NCBI GenBank assembly: GCA_024279945.1
Contig: JAJRRA010000086.1
Location: forward strand, 1 to 57,928
Direction of reading: 5' to 3'
Length of the DNA stretch: 57,928 nt
From: Gammaproteobacteria bacterium
Lineage (GTDB): Bacteria; Pseudomonadota; Gammaproteobacteria; Xanthomonadales; SZUA-36
How positions within the stretch are numbered: position 1 is the first letter of the stretch; every line of letters begins with the position of its first letter. Position numbers and translations under genes: made by a program. Shown here piece after piece: positions 42,391-50,371 of the stretch. The notes under the pieces are model-generated. The model was given only the letters and a program-made list of their open reading frames with translations. It ran no database searches and was not told the DNA's origin.

Positions 42391-43293
42391 TCAGGCTTTG
42401 GCCGGTGGACGCCGCCGGCCTCCCCGGCGGCGACGCGAGCCTTGTGCACCCGGTTCGCGGTTTGCAGCAATCCAGTTGGCGCACTGTGGATCGTGGTTCA
42501 TCAATACATCAGCGCCACGCACGGCCTGCATCAGCGATGACTCCAGCGGGTTAGTAATGGCCGATGTCATCCCGGCGCCGATCGCCATGGCCAGGAAAGT
42601 TGGGTTCAGGCCCGGCCGGTTGGGCAGGCCAAAACTGACGTTGGAGGCGCCGCAGGTAGTGTTTACTTTCAGTTCCGTACGCAGGCGGTGGATCAATTGC
42701 ATTACCTGCACGCCGGCATCGCCCATGGCTCCCACCGGCATCACCAGCGGATCAACCACCACATCACAGGCAGGAATACCGTAGTCGGCCGCACGGTTAA
42801 CGATCTTTTTTGCTACCTCGAAACGCTCATTGATGTCCATTGAGATACCGCTATCGTCGTTGCAGATCGCTACCACCGCTGCACCATGCTTTTTGACCAG
42901 TGGCAATACCCGCTCGAGGCGTTCTTCTTCACCGGTGACTGAATTGAGCAGGGCCTTGCCCTGGTAAGCTTCCAGTCCCGCCTCCAGCGCCTCCACAACA
43001 GAGGAGTCAATTGACAGGGGCACATCACTCAGTGACTGGACCAGGCGAATGGCCTGGGCCAGCAATGCAGGCTCGTCGGCCAGCGGGATACCGGCATTGA
43101 CATCCAGCACGTTGGCGCCGGCGGCCACCTGTGCGATTGCGTCCGCCTCCACCCGGCTGAAGTCACCTGCTTTCATTTCCTCAGCCAGCAGTTTCCGCCC
43201 GGTGGGATTGATGCGTTCACCAATGACAACAAAGGGACGGTCAAAGCCAATCACGACTTCCCTGCCGGCTGAACTGATTATCGTATCTGTCAT
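42391..43293 (-). CDS. methyltetrahydrofolate:corrinoid methyltransferase
   Basis: 300 residues of the pterin-binding (DHPS-like) TIM barrel: FVVIGERINPTGRK at the start, GANVLDVNAGIP, LSIDSSVVEALEAGL, LLNSVTGEEERLERVLPL, CNDDSGI, VVDPLVMPVGA and TTCGASNVSFGLP. It moves a methyl group between methyl-corrinoid protein and tetrahydrofolate. Related enzymes are MtvA/MtgA and AcsE. An odd Arg-rich tail (SRRRRGGRRRPPAKA) follows the barrel. It overlaps the preceding gene by ATGA (43290-43293) and is followed by the reactivase. Confidence 0.92.
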   Translation of the reverse strand: MTDTIISSAGREVVIGFDRPFVVIGERINPTGRKLLAEEMKAGDFSRVEADAIAQVAAGANVLDVNAGIPLADEPALLAQAIRLVQSLSDVPLSIDSSVVEALEAGLEAYQGKALLNSVTGEEERLERVLPLVKKHGAAVVAICNDDSGISMDINERFEVAKKIVNRAADYGIPACDVVVDPLVMPVGAMGDAGVQVMQLIHRLRTELKVNTTCGASNVSFGLPNRPGLNPTFLAMAIGAGMTSAITNPLESSLMQAVRGADVLMNHDPQCANWIAANREPGAQGSRRRRGGRRRPPAKA

Positions 43294-43613
43294 TTTTCTA
43301 CCTTTATGTTGTTATCAGGATCTCGTTTTCCTCCTGCCTTGACGACAGCCTGCAAAACATCATCCGGAAACAGTTCTTCGAGTCGGGAGACTTCTTCAGC
43401 GACAAACTTTTCCAAATCGCCGTCACAGGCCCGGCTTTCACGCCGCCAGTCTTCCAGGTAAGCATTGCTGGAACCTCGCCCCGCCCTCATGGCGGCACGA
43501 TCAATCGCCACGGCAAAGCGCTTGTCCAACTCCTGTTTATACCGTTTTCTTCCCTGTTGTCCGATCACCTGGGCCGGGATATCGCGCCAGTAAATCGTGG
43601 TCAGTTTTGCCAT
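43290..43613 (-). CDS. virulence-factor-family small protein
   Basis: 107 residues, similar in pattern to the short 'virulence factor' domain family: TTIYWRDIPAQVIGQQGRKRYK, RFAVAIDRAAMRAG, YLEDWRR, DVLQAVVKAGGK. Its biochemical role is not known to me. Here it overlaps DUF1638 by 13 bases at its start and the pterin methyltransferase by 4 at its end, so it belongs to the corrinoid operon and probably helps this pathway; the family name should not be read as a function. Confidence 0.7.
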   Translation of the reverse strand: MAKLTTIYWRDIPAQVIGQQGRKRYKQELDKRFAVAIDRAAMRAGRGSSNAYLEDWRRESRACDGDLEKFVAEEVSRLEELFPDDVLQAVVKAGGKRDPDNNIKVEK

Positions 43614-44212
43614 GATCCCTCCGGCGCCAGTTGCGGCTCCAGTAACAGGGACAGCGGTTTGTCCCCGTAATAACGATAGACGTAGTCCAGCCCCAGAAAA
43701 GCAGCCTGTTGTTTTGCCATGGCCTGCAGTTTCTCCGACTCGCTTTGCGCCAGGTAAACCACCCGCTGGTAATTACTGAAATATACCGGCATCAGTTGCG
43801 GGCGCCGGTCCAGCCCCAGTCCATTGATCACCAGACGCTCAAAATGGCGCACCAGGAAGTCCGTCAGGTAAAAACTACCCGCTTCCTCCTCTGCCAGTGC
43901 ATAGAAATCGCCGCTGGTCGCATAAAATTCGTAGCAATGCGCGCCGGGAATACGCTCAATTCCATATTCTTCGATGACCTTGTCCAGCATGCCGCCGGTT
44001 CCACAGTCTGCATATGCAACGAATATCTTCTCAAAGTGCCCGGACTGAGACTCAATCTTCGCTTTCACTTCGACTGGAATCCTGTCCGGTCGGTTATGTA
44101 ACTCCGGCGACAGGCACTGGAACTCAATGTGATCCCAGTGGTTCAGATCCCTGATGCGCACCAACTCCGTGGCGATGGCGCCGCAGGCGATGACCAGAAC
44201 AGAAGCTGTCAC
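43601..44212 (-). CDS. DUF1638 protein of the corrinoid operon
   Basis: About 203 residues with the DUF1638 pattern: VLVIACGAIATELVRI at the start, then ECLSPELHNRPD-like CLSPELHNRP, FVAYADCGTGGMLD, GIERIPGAHCYEFYA and YFLTDFLVRHFE-like FYLTDFLVRHFERL. The conserved Cys and His residues (ACGA, ADCGTGG, GAHCYEF) suggest metal or cofactor binding. Members recur beside corrinoid methyltransferase genes; no activity is established that I know of. The start is taken at the GTG at 44212, 11 bases after the corrinoid protein stop; the frame extends upstream without a better codon. Confidence 0.8.
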   Translation of the reverse strand: MTASVLVIACGAIATELVRIRDLNHWDHIEFQCLSPELHNRPDRIPVEVKAKIESQSGHFEKIFVAYADCGTGGMLDKVIEEYGIERIPGAHCYEFYATSGDFYALAEEEAGSFYLTDFLVRHFERLVINGLGLDRRPQLMPVYFSNYQRVVYLAQSESEKLQAMAKQQAAFLGLDYVYRYYGDKPLSLLLEPQLAPEGSWQN

Positions 44213-44223
44213 CGGAGCGACAC

Positions 44224-44931
44224 TCAGGACGCCGCGGCGATCAGTTCTTTGGCCACCTCCACAGCGGTAGCGGCATCGCGGCAATAGGCATCGGCCCCGA
44301 TGGCTTCACCAAATTCTTCGTTCAGGGGGGCGCCGCCGACCAGCACGATGTAGTCATCACGGATGCCCTTCTCTTTCATGGCGTCAATGACCACTTTCAT
44401 ATAAGGCATGGTGGTGGTGAGCAGGGCCGACATGCCCAGAATATTGGCCTTGTGCTTCTCAATGGCCTCGATGTAGGTGTCCGCCTCCACGTTTATACCC
44501 AGGTCGATAACTTCGAAGCCCGCGCCTTCCATCATCATTCCAACCAGATTCTTGCCGATGTCATGGATATCACCCTTGACCGTACCCACCACCATCGTAC
44601 CGGTTGGTTTGGCTCCAGTCCGGGACAGAATCGGTTTGAGCAGGGCCATGCCGGCTTTCATTGAATTAGCGGACATCAGCACTTCGGGAACAAACAGGAT
44701 GCCGTCACGGAAATCAACACCGACGATGGTCATCCCGGCGACCAGCGCTTCCTCCAGCACCCGGGTTGCACTCCAGTTCCTGTCCAGCAGGATCTGTGTG
44801 CCCTCAGCCACCTCCTCAGCCAGACCATCGTACATATCGTCATGCATCTGCTCGACGAGTTCGTCATCAGGGAGTTCCGCCAGGATGAGTTCTTCTTCAT
44901 CAAAATTATCGTTGTTGCGTTCTTCAGTCAT
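44224..44931 (-). CDS. corrinoid (B12-binding) methyl carrier protein
   Basis: 235 residues. The N-terminal helical cap (about 30-110: EGTQILLDRNWSATRVLEEA, FVPEVLMSANSMKAGM) precedes the B12-binding Rossmann domain. The cobalt-ligand motif DIHDIGKN has its His near residue 123; GMSALLTTTMPYM and VGGAPLNEEFGEAIGAD follow. It carries the methyl group between a substrate methyltransferase and the pterin enzyme, as MtgC, MttC or MtmC do. The start is the ATG at 44931. A very acidic leader (NDNFDEEELILAELPDDE) is unusual. It is the first catalytic gene of the operon, 41 bases after the TetR gene. Confidence 0.94.
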   Translation of the reverse strand: MTEERNNDNFDEEELILAELPDDELVEQMHDDMYDGLAEEVAEGTQILLDRNWSATRVLEEALVAGMTIVGVDFRDGILFVPEVLMSANSMKAGMALLKPILSRTGAKPTGTMVVGTVKGDIHDIGKNLVGMMMEGAGFEVIDLGINVEADTYIEAIEKHKANILGMSALLTTTMPYMKVVIDAMKEKGIRDDYIVLVGGAPLNEEFGEAIGADAYCRDAATAVEVAKELIAAAS

Positions 44932-44972
44932 AGCTGATTTTTCCTGTACAAATATTTTCTTCACACATCAAT

Positions 44973-45613
44973 TTACGAGACCGGAAAATGGTGGGGAAAT
45001 GCACCGGCCAGGTAAGCCAGACAAATGTTCCGGGCCTGCTCACGCGTAATTAAACGCGGGCTGATCAGCAAATCCAGCCACAGGCCTTCGGCCATGGCGG
45101 TCAGACCGGTGGCCAGCATCGAGGGATCCAGGCCTCTATATCCGCCTTCCTTTATCACTTCTTCACACAGCGCACCCAGTTCACGACGATATTCGTCATC
45201 CCGGGCCGCGCATAACTTGCGGTAGGTCGGGCGGGACTTGCTCTCCCCCCAAAAGGCAAACCACACCGCAAGCTTATTGCGATCGCATACCGGTAATTTG
45301 AAATAGACTTCCATCAGCGCCGTCAGCCTTTCGGCTGCTGACGGCCCACTGCCGTTCAGCGCCTTCTCCCACACCGTCCGATATTCATCGGTTATATAGC
45401 GAAGGGTTTCGACCAGCAGGCGCTCCTTGCTCTGGAAATGCAGGTTGATAATGCCCTGACTCAGGCCGGCTTCTTTCGCCATGGTGGTCATCGTGGTGTC
45501 CGACAGGCCATTTTTGCAACCGAACGAATGGTGGCCCGGATCAGTTGCAACTGCCGCTCCTCTTTCGGGGCCGTACGCTTTTTCGGCGCTGTTTTGAGAG
45601 CGGCTCCGCTCAT
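44973..45613 (-). CDS. BetI-like TetR regulator, N-terminal part out of frame (-1 shift)
   Basis: A ~214-residue regulator. The natural start is the ATG at 45613, with GGAG eight bases upstream, and the product begins MSGAALKTAPKKRTAPKEER. At the A5 run (plus-strand T5 at 45511-45515) the frame breaks: restoring one base gives IRSVAKNGLSDTTMTTMAK, the expected first helix. The rest is intact from 45491 (AKEAGLSQGIINLHFQSKERLL, then a BetI-like ligand domain with VWFAFWGESKSRPTY). It sits between the corrinoid operon, of which it is the first gene, and the divergent oxidoreductases, so it probably controls both. An 18-bp palindrome lies just upstream of its promoter. Confidence 0.85.
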
Positions 45614-45650
45614 TTATTTACTCCAAACACAAAGTAATTGACTGGCCAAT

Positions 45651-45679
45651 AATATAAGCGCTTCTATTTTTCTTTGCAA
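45651..45679 (-). promoter_or_regulatory. promoter of the tetR-corrinoid operon
   Basis: On the minus strand TTGCAA (45679-45674) is followed after 17 bp by TATATT (45656-45651; 5/6). The leader to the ATG at 45613 is about 30 bases and ends with GGAGTAAATAA. The 18-bp palindrome abuts the -35 on the far side. Confidence 0.6.
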
Positions 45680-45681
45680 TG

Positions 45682-45699
45682 AATGAATAATTATTCATT
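45682..45699. promoter_or_regulatory. 18-bp perfect palindrome, TetR operator candidate
   Basis: AATGAATAATTATTCATT reads the same on both strands. It lies between the BetI-like TetR gene and the divergent oxidoreductase-GcvT genes, two bases from the TetR -35. Size and symmetry suit a TetR-family dimer, giving one switch for both halves of the one-carbon locus. Confidence 0.6.
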
Positions 45700-45763
45700 T
45701 GAGATAGACAAAACCTGCCGGGATATGAGACCCTGTGGTTCGCACTGAACGGAGTTAATAACC

Positions 45764-47382
45764 GTGACCAAAAATACGATGCGATCGTCATCGGTGCAGG
45801 CCACAACGGCCTGACCAATGCCGCCTACCTCACCAAGGCCGGCCTCGATGTGCTGATGGTGGAGAAAAACGATTACCTCGGCGGCGCCACGGCCAGCCGG
45901 GAGCTGCACAAAAACTGGATTTACTCCAACGCCTCCTATGTGTGCAGCCTGTTACGGCCCGAAATATACCGCGACATGAACCTGGCCAAATACGGCCTGC
46001 AGGTGGTGCCCTATGGCGGCAGCGTCACCATGGCCCAGAACGGCGATTACATCGGCAACTACGTCGACCCGGATCTGGCCCGCCGGGAAGTGGCGCGACA
46101 CAGCCCGCGCGATGCGGACGCCACCGTGCGCTACGACCGGGACATCATGCGCCAGTGCCGCTTTATCCGCCAGTTCCTGCTGCGCACCCCGCCCGATCCG
46201 ACTTCCTTCAAGCCCCGTGACCTGATGGAACTGCTGTACATGGGACGCCAGGCGATGAAGGTCGATGAAGATGTGCTCTACGACATGGTGAAGTTCTACA
46301 CCATGAGCATTTCCGACTTCCTGGACGAATACTTCGAGAACCCGCTGGTCAAGGCCTCGCACTCGGGCAGCGGCATCATCGGCTCGGCACTGGGTGTTAT
46401 GTCGCCGGGCACCGCCTACGTCCTGCTGCATCACCGCATGGGCGATGTGGACGGCAGCATGGGCGCCTGGGGTTTTGCACGTGGCGGCATGGGCGCTATC
46501 GCCCAGGCCATGGCGGATTGCTTCACCGATCACGGCGGCGAAATCATTCGCGGTTCCGGTGTCGAGCAAATCATGGTTCGCAACGGCAAAACCACCGGCG
46601 TTGCACTGGAAAACGGCAACGAGTATTACGCGGACGTGGTGGTGTCCAACATGACCTTCCCGCGTACCTTTCTCGAATGCATGGACGAGAAAGACCTGGA
46701 TCCGGGTTTCCTGAAGAAGGTGCGGAATTTCAAGATTCGCGGCTCATCCGGCAAACTCAATATCGCCCTGGACGGCCTGCCGAAATTCACCGCGCTGCCG
46801 GAAGGTTCGGAACTGGCCTGGGGTGATATGCACCTGATCGACTCCACCGAGCGCCTGGAGCGGGCCTACGACGACTGGAAAAACGGCACCTGGTCGAAGG
46901 ATCCCTATATCGACATGCTGATACCGTCGATGACCGACCCGACCATGACACCGCCCGGCAAGCATTTCATGTCGGTGTTCGTGCAGTATGTGCCGCCGAA
47001 AATTAATGGCAAGGAATGGACCGATGCGCAGGTCGCGGAATTCGGCCAGACCGTGATTAACCAGATCGAAGAATACGCACCGGGTTTCAAGGACCTGATC
47101 CTGCACATGGAGGTGCGTACTCCGCGTGAACTCGAAAACGAGGTGGGCCTGACCGAAGGCAACATCTTCCAGGGTGAACTGACCATGGATCAACTGCTGT
47201 TCAACCGACCCATACCGGGTTTCGCCCAGTACCGTGGCCCGACCAAAGGCCTGTATATGTGCGGTTCATCCAATCCCCCGGGCGGCGGCGTGATGGCCGC
47301 ACCGGGCGCCAACGCAGCGCGCGAGATCCTCAGGGACCTGCGCAAACCCAACACGGTTCCGGAGGGCTGGATTGATGACTAA
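45764..47382 (+). CDS. phytoene desaturase-like FAD oxidoreductase, first codons out of frame (-1 shift)
   Basis: A ~540-residue protein of the NAD(P)/FAD-dependent amine oxidase/CrtI-like class. The ribosome site GGAG (45751-45754) points to the GTG at 45764 (VTK), but the A5 run at 45770-45774 throws it out of frame. With one more base it reads through to YDAIVIGAGHNGLTNAAYL, the FAD-binding fingerprint. The frame from 45775 onward is open to 47382; its first own start codon (GTG at 45850) would delete the fingerprint. Later motifs are VEKNDYLGGATASREL, WGFARGGMGAIAQAMAD and the C-terminal GLYMCGSSNPPGGGVMAAPG. It overlaps the next gene by 8 bases. Confidence 0.85.
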
Positions 47383-48934
47383 ATACTCAAATAACTCCGG
47401 TATTATCATCATCGGCGGCGGTCACAACGGCCTGGTCTGTGCCGCCTACCTGGCAAAAGCCGGCAAAAAAGTAACCGTGCTCGAAGCAGCCGACCAGGTC
47501 GGCGGGCTCGCCGCCACGCGTGAATTCGCGCCCGGCTTCAGGGCGTCTGTAGCACACCTTCTGTACCTGCTGGACCAGGACATCCGCAAGGAACTGGCAC
47601 TGGAGTCTCATGGGCTGCGCATGGCCAGAACCGGCCTGGAAACCATCGCACTGGCAGAAGATGGCAACCACATCACCATTGGCCCTGACCGCGTGGACGG
47701 CGCCGGGCTGTCAGCCGAAGACAGGGTGGCTTACAAAGAGTACCGCCGCTTCATGTCAAAATTTGCCGGCATCATCGGCGGCCTGCACAACAAGATCCCG
47801 CCGCGCCTCACACCCCGGCGTGAAGACCTGATGGCGCTGGGTAAAACGGCTCTGAGCATCCGTATGCTGGGTCGCGATGATATGCGCGAATTTCTGCGCA
47901 TTGGCGGTATCAACATTTATGATATTCTCAAAGAAAACTTCGACCATCCCCTGCTCAAGGGAGCGCTCAGTCTGGATGCCGTTCTGGGCACGAATTCTGC
48001 GCCAAGGTCGAACAACACGGTGTTCACCGCCCTGCACCGCATGAGTGGAAATACCGGCCAGGCTGCGGGGGCGGTTTCGATCCCGGCTGGTGGCATGGGT
48101 GCGGTGACCGAAGCCCTGGCTGCTGCCGCCCGGAAATTTGGCGCCGACATCCGCTGCGGCTGCCCGGTCAGCCGTATTTTGCTGGAGAACACCGCCATCT
48201 CCGGGGTGCAACTGGCCAGTGGTGAGCAGATCACCGCTTCGGTGGTGGTTTCCAATGCCGACCTCAAAACCACCATCACAGACCTGTTGAGCCTGCGCAA
48301 CGTGGAAGCCGGATTCGCCAAAAAAGTGGGCGATATCCGCGCCCAAGGCAATGCCGCCAAGCTGCATCTGGCGCTGGACAGCCTGCCCAATTTCAAGGGC
48401 CTCAGCCCGGAGCAACTGGGTGAACGCCTGGTGATCGCACCCAGCGTCGAGTACGTAGACCGTGCTTTTAATCACTCCAAATACGGTGAATTCTCCGCCC
48501 GACCGGTGGCTGAAATCACCCTGCCAAGCATCCACGACGCCAGCCTTGCCCCCAACGGCAAGCATGTTCTGTCGGCCATCATTCAATATGCGCCGCGCCA
48601 GCTCGGACAGGGGTGGAACGAAGGCAAGGCAGCCTTTATAGAGAACATCATGGAAGTGCTCGATGCTTACGCCCCAGGCATCCGGGACAAGGTCATCAGC
48701 ACCGAACTGCTGACACCGGAAGATATTGAGCGGGATTTCCGCATCAGCGGCGGTCACTGGCACCATGGCGAGTTGTCGCTGGACCAGTTCCTGATGATGC
48801 GGCCGGTGCCGAAATCCGCGCAATATATAACCCCGGTGGACGGCCTCTACCTGTGCGGCGCCGGCTGCCACCCGGGCGGCGGCGTGATGGGCAGCGCCGG
48901 TAAAAATGCGGCAGCCGTCGTATTGGCACAATAA
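47375..48934 (+). CDS. phytoene desaturase-like FAD oxidoreductase
   Basis: 519 residues, paralogous to the gene just upstream. The FAD fingerprint is IIIIGGGHNGLVCAAYLAKAG (near residues 10-30), followed by VTVLEAADQVGGLAATREF. The middle has SIPAGGMGAVTEALAAAARKFG, and the C-terminus has GLYLCGAGCHPGGGVMGSAGKNAA, the second FAD-contact region of the CrtI/MAO group. The ATG at 47375 (with GGAGGG at 47361-47366) overlaps the upstream stop. The pair may form a heteromer. In context, next to GcvT-like and corrinoid genes, oxidation of an N-methyl or similar donor is more likely than carotenoid desaturation; inference. Confidence 0.85.
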   Translation: MTKYSNNSGIIIIGGGHNGLVCAAYLAKAGKKVTVLEAADQVGGLAATREFAPGFRASVAHLLYLLDQDIRKELALESHGLRMARTGLETIALAEDGNHITIGPDRVDGAGLSAEDRVAYKEYRRFMSKFAGIIGGLHNKIPPRLTPRREDLMALGKTALSIRMLGRDDMREFLRIGGINIYDILKENFDHPLLKGALSLDAVLGTNSAPRSNNTVFTALHRMSGNTGQAAGAVSIPAGGMGAVTEALAAAARKFGADIRCGCPVSRILLENTAISGVQLASGEQITASVVVSNADLKTTITDLLSLRNVEAGFAKKVGDIRAQGNAAKLHLALDSLPNFKGLSPEQLGERLVIAPSVEYVDRAFNHSKYGEFSARPVAEITLPSIHDASLAPNGKHVLSAIIQYAPRQLGQGWNEGKAAFIENIMEVLDAYAPGIRDKVISTELLTPEDIERDFRISGGHWHHGELSLDQFLMMRPVPKSAQYITPVDGLYLCGAGCHPGGGVMGSAGKNAAAVVLAQ

Positions 48935-48947
48935 GCAGGACAGGACA

Positions 48948-50153
48948 ATGACACGAGTAGATTTCAGCAAGGCGGATCACTACCAGCACGCCGTTTACCC
49001 CAGCCCTTTCCATTCCCGGCAAAAAGAGCATAACCGGCTCAAGGAATGGACCCGCTGGAGCGACTACCTTTCGGTGCCGGCCTACTGGTGCGATTCGATG
49101 GAGTATTTCGCCGGGCGCAATGCCTGCGGTGTATTCGACATCACCCCCATGGTTAAACACCTGATCACCGGCCCCGACGCCCTGCCCTGGCTCAACCGCC
49201 TGATGACGCGGGATGTGCGCAAGATCAAGCCCGGCCGCGTCGGTTACAGCGTCTGGTGCGATGATAACGGGCGGGTGATTGACGATGGCACCATCTTCCA
49301 CCTGCAAGACGGCGTCTACCGAATCTGCTCGCAGGAACAGCAGATCGACTGGTTCATGACCAGTGCGGCAGGCTTCGATGTAACTATCGTCGATGATACC
49401 CACGATGTGGCCGGCCTGGCCGTACAGGGGCCGACCAGTTGTGCCGTGCTGAAGAACATGGGGCTGGAGGGTGTTGAGAACCTGAAGCCCTTCGGCCTGA
49501 CCTACTTTGATTTTGAAGGCACCACGCTGATGGTCTCGCGCACCGGCTTTACCGGTGACCTGGGATACGAACTGTGGGTTGAGCCCGAGTACGCTGAAGT
49601 GCTGTGGGACCGATTGTTCGCGGCGGGCGAATTACACGGCATACGCGCCATGGGCAGCAAGGCGCTGGAACTGCTGCGCATTGAAGCGGGCTTTATCCTG
49701 GCCGGTGCGGATTTCCTGCCGGCAGCCCAGGCCGTGCGTCCCACGCACACCCGCTCCCCTTTCGAGCTGAACCTGGGCTGGCTGGTGGATTTCGACAAAG
49801 GCATTTTCAATGGCCGCAAGGCATTACTGGAAGAAAAGAAAAATGGCTCGCGCTACCAACTGGTGAAACTGGATATCGACGGCAATAAACCGGCAAAGGA
49901 TTCCTTCGTATTCACCAAAAAAGGTAAGTTCGCCGGCACGGTAACCTCCGCCATGTGGTCGCCCTCGGCCAAAGCCAGCATTGCGCTGGCCTCACTGGAA
50001 ACGCCTCACGGCAAGCCGGGCGAGGAACTCGAAGTGGAAATCTACTTCCAGCGCGAGCTGAAATGGAACCGCGTGATGGCGCCCTGCCGCGTGGTCAAGG
50101 ACGTATTCTGGAACCCGCCGCGAAGGCGCCGGACGCCACCGGCGGATTTCTAG
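48948..50153 (+). CDS. GcvT-family tetrahydrofolate-dependent methyltransferase/demethylase
   Basis: 401 residues of the GcvT/DmdA fold: YFAGRNACGVFDITPMVKHL near the start, VGYSVWCDDNGRVIDDGTIF, the folate-binding RTGFTGDLGYELWVEPEY, and the C-terminal oligonucleotide-fold part LGWLVDFDKGIFNGRKALLEE. Family members accept methyl or methylene groups from glycine, sarcosine, dimethylsulfoniopropionate or methoxy-aromatics onto tetrahydrofolate. It differs clearly from the true gcvT at 20095-21180 and sits in an operon with two oxidoreductases, so its donor is something else. The start is the ATG at 48948, 13 bases after the preceding stop. Arg-rich C-terminus (PPRRRRTPPADF). Confidence 0.88.
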   Translation: MTRVDFSKADHYQHAVYPSPFHSRQKEHNRLKEWTRWSDYLSVPAYWCDSMEYFAGRNACGVFDITPMVKHLITGPDALPWLNRLMTRDVRKIKPGRVGYSVWCDDNGRVIDDGTIFHLQDGVYRICSQEQQIDWFMTSAAGFDVTIVDDTHDVAGLAVQGPTSCAVLKNMGLEGVENLKPFGLTYFDFEGTTLMVSRTGFTGDLGYELWVEPEYAEVLWDRLFAAGELHGIRAMGSKALELLRIEAGFILAGADFLPAAQAVRPTHTRSPFELNLGWLVDFDKGIFNGRKALLEEKKNGSRYQLVKLDIDGNKPAKDSFVFTKKGKFAGTVTSAMWSPSAKASIALASLETPHGKPGEELEVEIYFQRELKWNRVMAPCRVVKDVFWNPPRRRRTPPADF

Positions 50154-50330
50154 CAGTTATAGTCCGCCTGCGTCTTCCAGGATCAAACCGCTCAAACAGA
50201 CGGCGACATAAGTAAACGCCCCAACGGAATGGCTGGTTGGTGTAAGCTGCCAAATGCAGTCCACGTGTCTAAACAAGACGGAATCTAAATTATCAGAATT
50301 CATTAGTCATCACTCAAAAAAGCATTACTC

Positions 50331-50361
50331 TTACAAATGATATTTTCTGCATTGATATAAT
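50331..50361 (+). promoter_or_regulatory. hsdM promoter, almost leaderless
   Basis: A perfect -10 TATAAT (50356-50361) with a possible -35 TTACAA (50331-50336, 19-bp spacer). Transcription would begin about 4 bases before the hsdM ATG at 50372, and no Shine-Dalgarno sequence is present. The whole region 50270-50370 is markedly AT-rich against the preceding one-carbon genes. Confidence 0.5.
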
Positions 50362-50371
50362 AAAAACCAAT

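Noticed and set aside
45850-47382. Oxidoreductase starting at GTG 45850
   Set aside because: It would lose the whole FAD-binding fingerprint that is encoded in the same frame upstream; a frame break at 45770-45774 explains the data better.
47756-48970. 404-residue open frame on the minus strand
   Set aside because: Shadow of the second oxidoreductase gene; no recognisable motifs, and the plus-strand frame has a complete FAD fingerprint and ribosome site.
50154-50371. Attachment site or tRNA at the edge of the defence region
   Set aside because: No tRNA-like cloverleaf, integrase gene or direct repeat pair was found; it is only an AT-rich promoter region.
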